Of a stretch of DNA of 64,000 nucleotides, positions 40,852 to 50,012 are shown one piece after another. A program made the translations under genes and the position numbers. A model generated the notes under the pieces. It was not told the origin of the DNA. It was given only the letters and a program-made list of their open reading frames with translations, and did no database searches. The stretch is from JAFGNV01 sp964612485 (GTDB lineage: Bacteria; Chloroflexota; Anaerolineae; 4572-78; J111), in the NCBI GenBank assembly GCA_964612485.1, contig CAZTFF010000018.1:1-64000 (forward strand), written 5' to 3'. Position 1 is the first letter of the stretch; each line of letters begins with the position of its first letter.

Positions 40852-43515
40852 ATGCACATCATTGTCACCCATCCCAATGCAGATTTTGATGCCATCGCTT
40901 CGCTGCTGGGCGCATCCCGCCTGTACGCCGAGGCGGTTCCGGTGCTGCCCAATACCGTTAATCGCAATGTGCGCGATTTTATTACCCTCTATGAAAACCA
41001 ATTGCCTTTTGTGCGGTTCAATGAGTTGGACCGCTCGCCTATCACGCATTTAACCGTGGTGGATACCCAGCAAATCCCCACCCTCAAACGCATGGCGTCC
41101 GATGTTGAAATTCATATCATCGATCACCACGACGTCCACGGCCCGCTGCCTGCCGGCGCTACGCTCAGCCTGGCCGAAACCGGGGCCACCGCCACCCTGT
41201 TGATCGAACAAATTCGAGAAGCCTCCCTGCCCCTGTCCTCCATCGAGGCCACCCTGCTGCTGCTGGGCATTTACGAGGATACCGGCTCGCTGACTTACGC
41301 CAACACCAGCCCGCGCGATCTCCAGGCGGCGGCCTGGCTGCTGGCGGAAAAAGGCGCGCGGTTGGACATTATGCGCGAATATCTCAACTACGCCATGAGC
41401 GATGAGCAAAAAACGCTCTACGATCAACTGGTGGAGCGTCTGGAAACGCGCACCATCCACGGCCATACGGTCATCATCGGCATGGCCAGCGTAGAACACT
41501 ACGTTGAAGAGATCAGCACCCTGGCCCACCGCCTGCGCGACCTGTACCAGCCCGAAGCCTTGTTCATTCTCATCGAAATGTCGGACCACATCCAAATGGT
41601 GGCTCGCTCCGTAACCGAGGCCATCGATGTGGCCCGTATTGCCGAAAATTTTGATGGCGGCGGCCATCCCCGCGCGGCAGCAGCGCTGGTCAAAGAGAAA
41701 TCGCTGCCGGAGCTGCGCCGGGACCTGCTCAACCTGTTGGATCTAGAGGTGCAGCCGGCCACCGTGGTGGCCCAGTTGATGTCGAAAGGGGCGCGAACCC
41801 TGGCCCCCGGTGATACGGTGCGCCACGCCTCCCAAATGATGAACCGGTACGGCCACGAGGGATTCCCGGTGGTTGATCCAAAAGTTGGCAAAATTGTGGG
41901 CGTTCTCTCGCGCCGGGAGATTGATAAAGCCTGCCGCCACAAGCTGGAAGGCGCCGCCATCTATCAATTTATGAAAAAGGGCGAATTTTTTGTCACCCCC
42001 ACCGACAGCGTGGATGTAGTGCAACGCTTGATGACCGAAGAAGGCATCGGCCAGGTTCCCGTAGTCAACCAGCCCGGCGGCGAGATCATCGGCATTGTCA
42101 CCCGCACCGATCTGATCAACCTGTGGCAGCTCACCAACGGCGAGGAGCCGCGCCAGCCCGATTTGACTCCGCAGTTGGAAAATGCGCTGTCCAGTTCGCT
42201 GCTTCAACTTTTGCGCGAGGCCGGCGAACTGGCCGTGGGCCAGGGCGACACGCTCTACCTGGTGGGCGGTTTTGTGCGGGATCTATTATTGACCATGCGG
42301 GCTGAAGAACAGGGACACGCCCCCGCCAAAACCAGCCCCAGATTTGATCTGGATTTGGTGGTTGAGGGCGATGCCATTGCCCTGGCCCGGCGCTTGAGCG
42401 CGCGCCACAACGGGCGGGTACACAGCCACGGGCGTTTTGGCACGGCCAAGTGGCTGCTGAAAACTCCGCTGCCGTTTTCGCAAGACTCCGGCGGGCCGTT
42501 GTTGAACTCGCTGGATTTTGTGACCGCCCGCAGCGAGTTTTACCAACATCCGTCAGCGCTGCCGGAGGTGGAGCAGAGCTCTATCCGGCAGGATTTGCAC
42601 CGGCGCGATTTCACCATCAATACCCTGGCCCTGCGCCTGACGCCGGAACGCTTTGGCGAGCTGCTGGATTTTTACGGCGGCCAGAATGATCTGGACGCCC
42701 GGCTGATCCGCGTGCTGCACAGCCTCAGTTTTGTAGAAGACCCCACCCGCATGCTGCGGGCGGCCCGGATCATGGCCCGGCTCGATTTTGCTCTGGAAGA
42801 GCGCACGGCTGAACTGCTGAAGAGCGCGCTCGACCTGCTCCGGCGGGTCAGCGGCGAGCGCATCGAGCATGAATTGGACCTGATCTTTCGGGAAGACGCG
42901 CCGGAAAAGGTGCTGCAAGTGCTGGATCGTTTGGGTATTCTGACGGCCATCCATCCCGGCCTGATGGTTGACTCGTGGCTGGTGGACCGGGTTCAACAGT
43001 TACGAACCGGTCTTTCCGGCACACCCTGGGCGGAGATGGAGCCGGGCCTGGCCCATTACCTGGCCCTGGTGGTGTTTTGGCTGGCCGGGGATGAGCTGAC
43101 CGAATTCATCGAACGGCTCAATTTGCGTTCTGAACAGCGCAAAATTATCCGAGGAACATACCAGATTCGCGCCAAGAAACAGGCCATTATGGAGGCTAAA
43201 AAGGCCAGCGAGTTGTATCGATGGCTGTCATCAACCACAAAAGATTCTCGGATGGTGGCCTGGATCGGCTTGCGGCATGAGGCTGAGGCGGTGTGCCGCC
43301 AACTGGAACGTTTTGAGGTTGAGTTGCGAGACGTCGCTCCCATCATTGATGGCCACTATCTGAAAAGCGAATTCAATCTAAAACCGGATCCCATTTTTAG
43401 AACCATTCTTGATTCGCTGCGCGATGCCCGGCTGGATGGGGACGTTCACACGCTGGATGATGAACGGGCCTTGGTGCGGAAGATTTTGGCGGATCAGGAT
43501 TTTGCGCCAGAATGA
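40852..43515 (+). CDS. DHH-CBS-tRNA nucleotidyltransferase fusion (CCA/A-adding type)
   Basis: 887 residues in three modules. Residues 1-300 are a DHH/DHHA1 phosphoesterase (H7, D11, D13, D91-H92-H93 and GGGH at 269-272). Residues 305-430 carry two CBS domains ('VAQLMSKGARTLAPGDTVRHASQMM', 'PTDSVDVVQRLMTEEGIGQVPVV'). Residues 450-887 are a class II polynucleotide adenylyl/CCA transferase, with GGFVRDLL (472-479), the metal DxD in 'FDLDLVVEGDA' and 'RRDFTINTLALRL'. This architecture is known for A-adding or CC-adding tRNA enzymes in deep-branching bacteria. No second nucleotidyltransferase is in the window, so A-adding versus full CCA-adding is open. Confidence 0.92.
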   Translation: MHIIVTHPNADFDAIASLLGASRLYAEAVPVLPNTVNRNVRDFITLYENQLPFVRFNELDRSPITHLTVVDTQQIPTLKRMASDVEIHIIDHHDVHGPLPAGATLSLAETGATATLLIEQIREASLPLSSIEATLLLLGIYEDTGSLTYANTSPRDLQAAAWLLAEKGARLDIMREYLNYAMSDEQKTLYDQLVERLETRTIHGHTVIIGMASVEHYVEEISTLAHRLRDLYQPEALFILIEMSDHIQMVARSVTEAIDVARIAENFDGGGHPRAAAALVKEKSLPELRRDLLNLLDLEVQPATVVAQLMSKGARTLAPGDTVRHASQMMNRYGHEGFPVVDPKVGKIVGVLSRREIDKACRHKLEGAAIYQFMKKGEFFVTPTDSVDVVQRLMTEEGIGQVPVVNQPGGEIIGIVTRTDLINLWQLTNGEEPRQPDLTPQLENALSSSLLQLLREAGELAVGQGDTLYLVGGFVRDLLLTMRAEEQGHAPAKTSPRFDLDLVVEGDAIALARRLSARHNGRVHSHGRFGTAKWLLKTPLPFSQDSGGPLLNSLDFVTARSEFYQHPSALPEVEQSSIRQDLHRRDFTINTLALRLTPERFGELLDFYGGQNDLDARLIRVLHSLSFVEDPTRMLRAARIMARLDFALEERTAELLKSALDLLRRVSGERIEHELDLIFREDAPEKVLQVLDRLGILTAIHPGLMVDSWLVDRVQQLRTGLSGTPWAEMEPGLAHYLALVVFWLAGDELTEFIERLNLRSEQRKIIRGTYQIRAKKQAIMEAKKASELYRWLSSTTKDSRMVAWIGLRHEAEAVCRQLERFEVELRDVAPIIDGHYLKSEFNLKPDPIFRTILDSLRDARLDGDVHTLDDERALVRKILADQDFAPE

Positions 43516-43554
43516 TTGGGGTTAGGATTGAACAATTTCCACATTTAGAAAATT

Positions 43555-43600
43555 GGAGATTAGAGATTTCAGGCTAAAAACCTCCCAATCTCTAATCTCC
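43555..43600. terminator. Perfect 14-bp inverted repeat between convergent genes
   Basis: ggagattagagatt (43555-43568) pairs with aatctctaatctcc (43587-43600) around an 18-base loop. It lies between the DHH-CBS-CCA and PfkB genes, which converge. It could serve as a bidirectional terminator but lacks clear T tracts and may equally be a mobile repeat. Confidence 0.45.
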
Positions 43601-43634
43601 TGACAAATTGGAGATATTAACCAATTCTCATTCT

Positions 43635-44480
43635 TTAGCCATACAATTCCTTCTCGCGCGTCACAATCTCGGCCAGGTTGGGGATGCTTTCCAAACCAGT
43701 TCCTTTAACCGACAACGAAGCGCAGGCATTGGCAAACTGGGCAGCCTTGATCATATTCTGGGTTTGGTAGTAGCGGATAAAAAAGGCCGCCGCGAAAATA
43801 TCCCCCGCGCCGGTAGGGTCGGCTTCCTCAATAGGATCCACGGGAACGTGAATGGTATTGCCCTGGTGAAAAATTCGGCATCCCTGTGGCCCCAGCGTTT
43901 CCACGCCCAAACGAACCGAATTTAGATAATGGGCGCACATTTCTTCATCCCCATCCACATCAGCCAGGCTGATCACCAGAATATCAATATGCGATAACCA
44001 CGCCTCCAGATCAGGATGGGGCTGGTAAATAACCGTGTGTTCCTCATCCCGGCCCCGCAGCCAGCCCTGCATGGTTACACAAACCAGGCTATCCGGGAAG
44101 TGGCTGCACATCGCGGGCGACATTTCCTGGGCCATTGGGGCCAAATGGATAATAGGAACCGCGCGCCATTTTGCCGGGAGCGACTCAAAAGATAAGGGCG
44201 TACTGTCCCCAAACCATTTTTGGGTGCGCGCGCCATTTTGATAGATATTTTCAAAGGTTGTACTCTGCTCGGAGGTCAGTTTTTCAATTTCTATCCCATT
44301 GAGGGGAGCCAGCGAGGGGAGGTCCGGCCCGTAACTGGTAAAAACAGCCGTCTGCGCGCCGAGCTTGCGGGCCGTCAACGAGGCATAGCTGCCGGTTCCG
44401 CCCAGCATCGCGCCGCCGGGAATATTATCTTTGAGAATATGGCCGATGATCAGATAATCGGGTGTTAGTTGATTTGACAT
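43635..44480 (-). CDS. PfkB-family carbohydrate kinase
   Basis: 281 residues. 'GGAMLGGTGSYASLTARKLGAQTAVFTSYG' is the N-terminal PfkB signature region and 'EEADPTGAGDIFAAAFFIRYYQ' holds the catalytic Asp and anion hole. Shorter than typical ribokinases (about 300), with a reduced lid. The substrate (sugar, nucleoside or inositol) cannot be inferred. It is transcribed alone. Confidence 0.85.
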   Translation of the reverse strand: MSNQLTPDYLIIGHILKDNIPGGAMLGGTGSYASLTARKLGAQTAVFTSYGPDLPSLAPLNGIEIEKLTSEQSTTFENIYQNGARTQKWFGDSTPLSFESLPAKWRAVPIIHLAPMAQEMSPAMCSHFPDSLVCVTMQGWLRGRDEEHTVIYQPHPDLEAWLSHIDILVISLADVDGDEEMCAHYLNSVRLGVETLGPQGCRIFHQGNTIHVPVDPIEEADPTGAGDIFAAAFFIRYYQTQNMIKAAQFANACASLSVKGTGLESIPNLAEIVTREKELYG

Positions 44481-44524
44481 GCCCTTACTCTAATTTTATA
44501 AGATTATTGTTGTGCGTAATTTAG

Positions 44525-44641
44525 ACCTTTGAGAATACCGTCTCAATAATTTGGGGCAGAGTTGGTTGAGCTTGTCGAAACCAACGGTCTTCGACAGGCT
44601 CAGACCTCGTTCCCCCGAAATATTGAGATGATACCTTTGAG
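44525..44641. repeat. 9-bp target-site duplication flanking MITE copy 2
   Basis: acctttgag occurs at 44525-44533 and 44633-44641, immediately outside the inverted-repeat ends of the element, as expected if it inserted by transposition. Confidence 0.7.
44534..44632 (-). mobile_element. MITE-like repeat, copy 2
   Basis: 99 bases. The inverse complement matches the copy at 33476-33584 almost base for base, including both terminal inverted repeats (tctcaataatttgggg and cccccgaaatattgaga) and the internal gagcctgtcgaa/ttcgacaagctc inversion. Flanked by a 9-base direct repeat. It lies in the 256-base gap between the PfkB gene and the lipid kinase. No protein is encoded; I see nothing else in that gap. 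Confidence 0.8.
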
Positions 44642-44736
44642 GTTTATAAATCGGTTTTGTATGAAAGTTGACTTGGCAAACCAGAAAAATTCTACAAAAA
44701 GTTAATTTAGAAATCTCAAAGGCCTTTGGGCGCCAA

Positions 44737-45693
44737 TTATGCGTAATCTGTTACGAATATTTTTTGGGGCGCGTCGGCGGGAACAATAACATTGAGCGCC
44801 AGGGGCGCAATCTCAATCTCAACCGGCGTAGTGCCAAAGGGTTCCGCATCAACATGAACCGGCAGCGTTTGTTTGGCGGTCAGGCTGAGGCGTGTGGTTC
44901 GGTATAGCAGAAAATCCGGGTCTTTCACGTGTTGTTTGAGCGCAATGCTAATGATGTGCCGGAAGGTTGAGGGCCAGCCATGGCCCGTCATCACCGCCAG
45001 GTCCAGCAAGCCGTCATCCATTTTGGCGTCGGGCGCCAGCCGCCAGACACGCCCGTACAATTGGCCGTTGCTGACCACGGCCATCAGCACCCGTTTTTTG
45101 ATGGTTTGGGTATCGATGGTGATGTTGGCCGACGTGCCCATAAATTCGTAAGCCACCATCAGGCCGGATAAGGCCCAGGTGGCGTAATTGAGTTCCCGCA
45201 TCTGGGTTGAGGGAGGTTTGACTTGCGTGATGGCGGCGTCCAGGCCGATGCCGCACCACATCAAAAAGTAGCGGCTGTTCCCTTCGGCGGTATGCACTTT
45301 TCCCAGATCAATCCGGCGGCGGCGGCCGGAGAGGATGACGTCGGCCCCTTTGATGATCGCATCCGGGTTGAGCAGGCTCCAGATGGGAATGCCTAATTCG
45401 GCGGCGTAGACATTGCCGGTTCCGGCCGGCAGTACTGCCAGCGCGGTGCCGGTATGGTAAGCCAGGCCGTTGCAAACCTCATTGATGGTGCCGTCGCCCC
45501 CCACGGCTACGGCCACATCAAAACCACGGTCGGCTAACTGCCGGGCCAAACGAACGCCATCGCCTTTATTTTGGGTTTTGAGCAATTCAACCGCGCAGCC
45601 TTGTTTTTCCAGGTGATGTATGGCTTTGTGGAGATGTTTTTGGAATCCGGCTGCCGATCCTGAGGCCGGATTTACAATAAAGCCAATTTTCAC
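44737..45693 (-). CDS. Diacylglycerol kinase-type lipid kinase
   Basis: 318 residues starting at a GTG at 45693 directly after the TAG of the response regulator, so the two are coupled. 'FIVNPASGS' and 'VGGDGTINEVCNGL' (65-69) are the nucleotide motifs of the DagK/YegS/sphingosine kinase family; 'LAVLPAGTGNVYAAELGIP' and 'GIGLDAAIT' follow. It phosphorylates a lipid alcohol, probably diacylglycerol or an undecaprenyl-type lipid. Expected to work at the inner face of the membrane. Confidence 0.9.
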   Translation of the reverse strand: MKIGFIVNPASGSAAGFQKHLHKAIHHLEKQGCAVELLKTQNKGDGVRLARQLADRGFDVAVAVGGDGTINEVCNGLAYHTGTALAVLPAGTGNVYAAELGIPIWSLLNPDAIIKGADVILSGRRRRIDLGKVHTAEGNSRYFLMWCGIGLDAAITQVKPPSTQMRELNYATWALSGLMVAYEFMGTSANITIDTQTIKKRVLMAVVSNGQLYGRVWRLAPDAKMDDGLLDLAVMTGHGWPSTFRHIISIALKQHVKDPDFLLYRTTRLSLTAKQTLPVHVDAEPFGTTPVEIEIAPLALNVIVPADAPQKIFVTDYA

Positions 45694-46425
45694 CTACGTT
45701 TCTCCCATTTCTTTGCGACGAAAATCAACAAAGCGATAGCCAATGCCCCGTTCGGTGAGGATGTAACGCGGGCGGCTGGGATCAGGCTCAATTTTTTGGC
45801 GCAAATAGGTGATGTAGAGCCGCACGTACTGGCTCTCGTCCTGGTATTCGTAGCCCCATACTTTAGAAAGAATGACTTCGTGAGTGAGCGTGTAACCGGC
45901 GTTTTGTACCAGATGGTACAGCAAGCGATATTCGGTGGGGCGCAGTTTGATGGGTTTCCCGTCAACATAGACCTGTCGCTGGTTAAAATCAATCTGTAGA
46001 TAGTCGTCAATCCGCAGCAGGCCGGATGTATCCCCGCCGCCGGCGTCCATTTCGGTGCGGCGGATCACGGCCTTGATCCGGCTGGCTAACTCGCGGGGGC
46101 TGAAGGGTTTGGTCACGTAGTCGTCGGCGCCCAGTTCCAACCCTTTCACCTTGTCTTCTTCATCATCCCGCACTGTCAGCATGATCACCGGCACGTTGGA
46201 AGTTTCACGGATGATGTGGAGCGCTTCAAAGCCGTCCATTTTGGGCATCATCACATCCAGCAGCACCAGATCGGGCAGGTCTTCCCGCACCCGGTCGATG
46301 GCTTCCATGCCGTTGCTGCCTTCGATCACCCGGTAGCCTTCCAGTTCCAGGTTCATGCGCATAAAGCGCCGCATGCGGGCCTCGTCATCTACAATGAGCA
46401 CAAGTTTGGAGTCTGCTTTAGCCAT
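45694..46425 (-). CDS. OmpR/PhoB-family response regulator
   Basis: 243 residues. Receiver with 'LIVDDEARMRRF', phospho-acceptor Asp in 'LVLLDVMMPKMDG', 'IMLTVRDDEEDKVKGLELGADDYVTKPF', then the winged helix 'LRPTEYRLLYHLVQNAGYTLTHEVILSKVWG' ending 'YILTERGIGYRF'. The partner kinase is not in the window. It is the first gene of a unit with the lipid kinase. Confidence 0.92.
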   Translation of the reverse strand: MAKADSKLVLIVDDEARMRRFMRMNLELEGYRVIEGSNGMEAIDRVREDLPDLVLLDVMMPKMDGFEALHIIRETSNVPVIMLTVRDDEEDKVKGLELGADDYVTKPFSPRELASRIKAVIRRTEMDAGGGDTSGLLRIDDYLQIDFNQRQVYVDGKPIKLRPTEYRLLYHLVQNAGYTLTHEVILSKVWGYEYQDESQYVRLYITYLRQKIEPDPSRPRYILTERGIGYRFVDFRRKEMGET

Positions 46426-46469
46426 AGTTTTTTCCTGATAATTTGTAACTCTATTATCTAACGTACTTC

Positions 46470-48683
46470 TCAGTTGTCAATTTCACTGCTTTTCAATCGT
46501 TCGGTGAGGGCCGACCAGCGCGCGGCAATTTTATCGTTGCGAACGGCCATAGCGATGGCTTTGCGCGTGCCCACGATCACCACCATTTTTTTGGCCCGGG
46601 TGATGGCGGTGTAAAGCAAGTTGCGTTGCAGCATCATATAATGTTGGGTGAGCATCGGCAGTACCACCACCGGATATTCACTGCCCTGGCTTTTGTGGAC
46701 GCTCATGGCGTAAGCCAGTGTCAATTCGTCCAGATCGCTGAGTTCGTAAGCCACACTGCGCCCTTCAAAATTTACCGCAAATTCGCCTGCTTCCAGGTCG
46801 ATGAGTTCAATCTGGCCCACGTCGCCGTTAAAAACATCTTTGTCATAATTGTTGCGCAATTGCAGCACCCGGTCGCCCATCCGAAACACCCGGCTGCCGC
46901 TGCGATATTCCGGCTGATCGTACCGCAGCGGATTCAGCCGGGCCTGGAGTTTTTCATTCAGCGCCCGCGCGCCCACCGCGCCGCGGTGCATGGGGCTGAG
47001 CACCTGAATATCGGCCGCGGCCACGCCAAATTTTTCCGGGATGCGCCGGGCCACGATGTCCACGATCAGGTCGGCGGCTTCGGCGGGGTCTTCTTTGCCA
47101 AAAAAGTAAAAATCCTGTTTGTCTTTGGGAAACATGGGCCGCTCACCACGATTGATGCGGTGGGCGTTGGTAATGATGGTGCTGTCGGCGGCCTGGCGAA
47201 AAATTACATCCAGTCGGGTAACGGGCACCACCTGGCTGGCAATCAGATCTCGCAGCACGTTGCCCGCGCCCACGCTGGGAAGTTGATCGGCATCGCCCAC
47301 CAGCAGCAGGTGGGCGGCGGGCGGGATGGCCTTCAATACGTTGTTCATTAGCACCATATCGATCATCGAACACTCATCCAGGATCAACAGGTCACACTCC
47401 AACGGGTTGTCCTGGTTTCGCTGAAATTTGAATCCTTCGCTGGGGCTGACTTCCAGCAGCCGGTGGATGGTTTTGGCCTCATAGCCCGTACTTTCCGATA
47501 ACCGTTTGGCGGCGCGGCCCGTGGGCGCGGCCAGCAGCGCACTTTTTTGCTTGCTCTGCATCAATCGCAAAATGGCCTGCACGGTGCTGGTTTTGCCCGT
47601 GCCCGGCCCGCCGGTGAGGAGGCCCACTTTTTGGGTAAGCGCCATCTGCACGGCCTCACGCTGCCGTTCGGCCAGGTCAACATTGATTTTTTTGGCAGAC
47701 ACCAGCCAGGCAAAGGCTTTAGCCCATTCAATCCCGGCAAAAACTTTTAAAGTGCTGGCCTGATTGGCCAGCAACTGCCGCACCTGCCGGGCCACGCCAA
47801 TCTCGGCAAAGTAAAAGGGTTTAAGATACACGGCGTCGATGGGGGGCGCGCCGCTCTCTGCGGGGGTGATGGTTTCAATTTTGATCCGGTCTTCTGTTTG
47901 CAGCGCATCAACCTGCGCGTTCACCTGTTCTGCCTGAACGGCCAGTATTTTTACGGCGGCTTCAATCAGGTGCTCGCGGGGGGCAAAAAGATGGCCCTGG
48001 TCGGCCAGTTGGTTGAGCGTGTATTCAATGCCGGCAGCGATGCGTTGGGGCGCGTCGGCGGCAATGCCCACGTTGCGGGCAATTTTATCGGCGGTGAGAA
48101 AGCCGATGCCAAAAATATCGCGGGCCAGGCGGTAGGGATCATCTTTCACCACGCTGATGGCGCTGTCGCCGTAGGTTTTGTAAATTTTCACCGCCAGGTT
48201 GGTACTCACCTGGTGGCTTTGCAGAAACAGCATGATCTCTTTGATCTGCTTTTGCGCTTCCCAGGCATTGGCGATCATTTTGATGCGTTTGCGGCCAATG
48301 CCGTCCACTTCTTGCAGGCGCTGAATGTCGGTTTCTATTACGTCGAGCGTGTAAGGCCCAAATTTTTCGGCAATACGTTTGGCCATCACCGGGCCAACGC
48401 CTTTGATCAACCCGCTGCCCAAATAACGTTTGATGCCCTCGACGGTGGCGGGCATTTCTTCCACGTAGTGGTTAATCTCAAATTGTTCGCCGTATTTGGG
48501 GTGGGTTTTCCAGCGGCCTTCCAGTTTCAGGCGGGCGCCGGGGTTGACGTTTGCCAGCGCGCCCACAATTGTCACCAGGCCAAAGTGCCGGTCGGCCTGG
48601 AAACGGGCCACAGTGTAGCCGTTATCTGGATTGGTATACGTAATGCGCTCTACAACGCCTTTGAGGGTGACAGATGGGTTCAT
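46470..48683 (-). CDS. recD2: RecD2-type ATP-dependent DNA helicase
   Basis: 737 residues. An N-terminal OB-like region ('MNPSVTLKGVVERITYTNPDNGYTVARF') and HhH-type helical domain ('LGSGLIKGVGPVMAKRIAEKFG', 'VDGIGRKRIKMI') precede two RecA domains: Walker A 'LLTGGPGTGKTSTVQAI', Walker B 'DLLILDECSMIDM', and SF1B motifs 'LVGDADQLPSVGAGNVLRDL' and 'LAYAMSVHKSQGSEYPVVVLP'. These helicases unwind DNA 5' to 3' and act in repair independent of RecBC. A single gene. Confidence 0.93.
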   Translation of the reverse strand: MNPSVTLKGVVERITYTNPDNGYTVARFQADRHFGLVTIVGALANVNPGARLKLEGRWKTHPKYGEQFEINHYVEEMPATVEGIKRYLGSGLIKGVGPVMAKRIAEKFGPYTLDVIETDIQRLQEVDGIGRKRIKMIANAWEAQKQIKEIMLFLQSHQVSTNLAVKIYKTYGDSAISVVKDDPYRLARDIFGIGFLTADKIARNVGIAADAPQRIAAGIEYTLNQLADQGHLFAPREHLIEAAVKILAVQAEQVNAQVDALQTEDRIKIETITPAESGAPPIDAVYLKPFYFAEIGVARQVRQLLANQASTLKVFAGIEWAKAFAWLVSAKKINVDLAERQREAVQMALTQKVGLLTGGPGTGKTSTVQAILRLMQSKQKSALLAAPTGRAAKRLSESTGYEAKTIHRLLEVSPSEGFKFQRNQDNPLECDLLILDECSMIDMVLMNNVLKAIPPAAHLLLVGDADQLPSVGAGNVLRDLIASQVVPVTRLDVIFRQAADSTIITNAHRINRGERPMFPKDKQDFYFFGKEDPAEAADLIVDIVARRIPEKFGVAAADIQVLSPMHRGAVGARALNEKLQARLNPLRYDQPEYRSGSRVFRMGDRVLQLRNNYDKDVFNGDVGQIELIDLEAGEFAVNFEGRSVAYELSDLDELTLAYAMSVHKSQGSEYPVVVLPMLTQHYMMLQRNLLYTAITRAKKMVVIVGTRKAIAMAVRNDKIAARWSALTERLKSSEIDN

Positions 48684-48801
48684 GATGCCTCTGGGCTGGA
48701 TTTTAGCACAAATTGGTGGGATTGCTGAATCAAAAAAGGGCGCGTGAGACGCCCTTTGCTATGATTTGTTTGCAGGGTCTAATTTGCCCGGAAGTAGGAG
48801 A

Positions 48802-49098
48802 TTATTTCTTTTTTTCCTCTTCAAACAAGCCCAGGGCTTCTTCTTCGTCCCAGGTTTCGTCCAGTTCTTTGGCAATGGCGGCGGCCACGTCGGCGGCTTT
48901 ACCGTCTCGTTCCTGTTCTTTGCCCCACTTGAACATGGAGGTATAGGCCGCGGCGCCGGTTGCGCCGCCTCGGGCCGCCGCTTTTTCAACGGCTTCCTGA
49001 AATCTGGCCGGTAAATTTTCTCGTACGGTTCCGTTTACATCGGTGGCTTTCACGCCTAACGGAATGTGCTCCCAATACAGTATTTGATATCGGGCCAT
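48802..49098 (-). CDS. Small PF13769-like ('virulence factor' domain) protein
   Basis: 98 residues. The start 'ARYQILYWEHIPLGVKATD' followed by 'ENLPARFQEAVEKAAARGGATGAAAYTSMFKWG' and 'AADVAAAIAKELDETW' matches the short family annotated as virulence factor in actinobacteria and other phyla; the name has little meaning for function. The C-terminus is Glu/Lys-rich and probably flexible. Transcribed alone. Confidence 0.65.
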   Translation of the reverse strand: MARYQILYWEHIPLGVKATDVNGTVRENLPARFQEAVEKAAARGGATGAAAYTSMFKWGKEQERDGKAADVAAAIAKELDETWDEEEALGLFEEEKKK

Positions 49099-49404
49099 CT
49101 CCTCGGTTTACCTCCATTACTCAACAATTGGCAGTGGGTGAGCAAGCTTGATGTTTTTACTGTCAACGCGCTATCAATAAAATTCGAGCCGAATCGTTCA
49201 CGGCAATCCACTGGTTAGTTTACACGTTCCACCCTAAAATTGCAACTTTTTTGCCACCCAAAGGTGTAGAAATGGCCCGTAGCAATCAATTTTAATGTTT
49301 TGATCCTGGAATTTGACCGGCCAAAAACCGGCCCCTCTTTCTTTTTGACGTGTTACCGGCTCTATGTTATTATCATTCCCACATCGCGTTATGGAAAGAT
49401 AATT
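49099..49404. other. Noncoding gap with one promoter
   Basis: This 306-base divergent gap contains the promoter at 49345-49373 for the gene on the right. Apart from a short ccggcc-aaaaa-ccggcc sequence near 49315-49332, I see no gene, RNA or repeat. Confidence 0.5.
49345..49373 (+). promoter_or_regulatory. Promoter (TTGACG-17-TATTAT)
   Basis: -35 TTGACG at 49345-49350, -10 TATTAT at 49368-49373, spacer 17, leader of about 25 bases with GGAAAG before the ATG at 49405. This supports that ATG over the longer open frame from 49300. Confidence 0.7.
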
Positions 49405-49983
49405 ATGATTACCGAAGAGACCATTCGTCAATTTGTGGCCCGTGTAAGCGACCAGCATTATGCCATGACCGGGGCGGTTATCGCTGTTTCGGCGGCCCAT
49501 GCCACCGCGCTGGGAGAAACATGCATGCAGATCAGCCTGGATAATCAGGTGGATACGCTCGATTGGCGGGATGTTGCCGCCCGCATCCAAAAGATGGCGC
49601 GGCTGAGAGCCGATTTGCTGGCCTGGACGGATCAGGATGCCCAGGCCATCACCGAGCACGTCGCTCCCCGTGAAGCCGGCAGCCAGATAGGCGGCCAGCG
49701 CCTCTGGTTTGAGAGCGCCGCCGAGATCAGCCGCCTTTCAATCGATGCCGCCATGCTGCTGCAAGATTTTCGGCCTCTGGTGTATAAAGATGTGAAAGAT
49801 GATCTGGAAATCACCATCAGTTTGCTGACCAGCATCGCCTACAACGCCCTGCTTTTGCTCGACAGCAATTTTAACCTCTGGCCCGAAACCGTTTTACGCG
49901 CCGAATACGAGGAACTCCGCGCCGAATTGCAGGAGATGCTGCAACAACTAACGCCTGTAGACCGGCTGAAGCCGGAGCATTAA
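49405..49983 (+). CDS. Cyclodeaminase/cyclohydrolase (FTCD_C)-like helical protein
   Basis: 192 residues, all-alpha. The pattern resembles formiminotransferase-cyclodeaminase C-terminal domains: N-terminal 'IRQFVARVSDQHYAMTGAVIAVSAAHATALGETCMQISL', a middle helix pair with 'DAQAITEHV', and 'KDVKDDLEITISLLTSIAYNALLLLDSNFNLWP' corresponding to the last helices. The usual PGGGS turn of the family is replaced by YAMTG, so a folate activity is uncertain. The ST7-like gene follows 29 bases downstream. Confidence 0.55.
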   Translation: MITEETIRQFVARVSDQHYAMTGAVIAVSAAHATALGETCMQISLDNQVDTLDWRDVAARIQKMARLRADLLAWTDQDAQAITEHVAPREAGSQIGGQRLWFESAAEISRLSIDAAMLLQDFRPLVYKDVKDDLEITISLLTSIAYNALLLLDSNFNLWPETVLRAEYEELRAELQEMLQQLTPVDRLKPEH

Positions 49984-50012
49984 GGACCTTAAGACTTAGA
50001 AAGGAATTCACC

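Noticed and set aside
44931..44946. A possible parS-like sequence around ttcacgtgttg.
   Set aside because: Only 10 of 16 positions match the parS consensus and it lies inside the lipid kinase gene.
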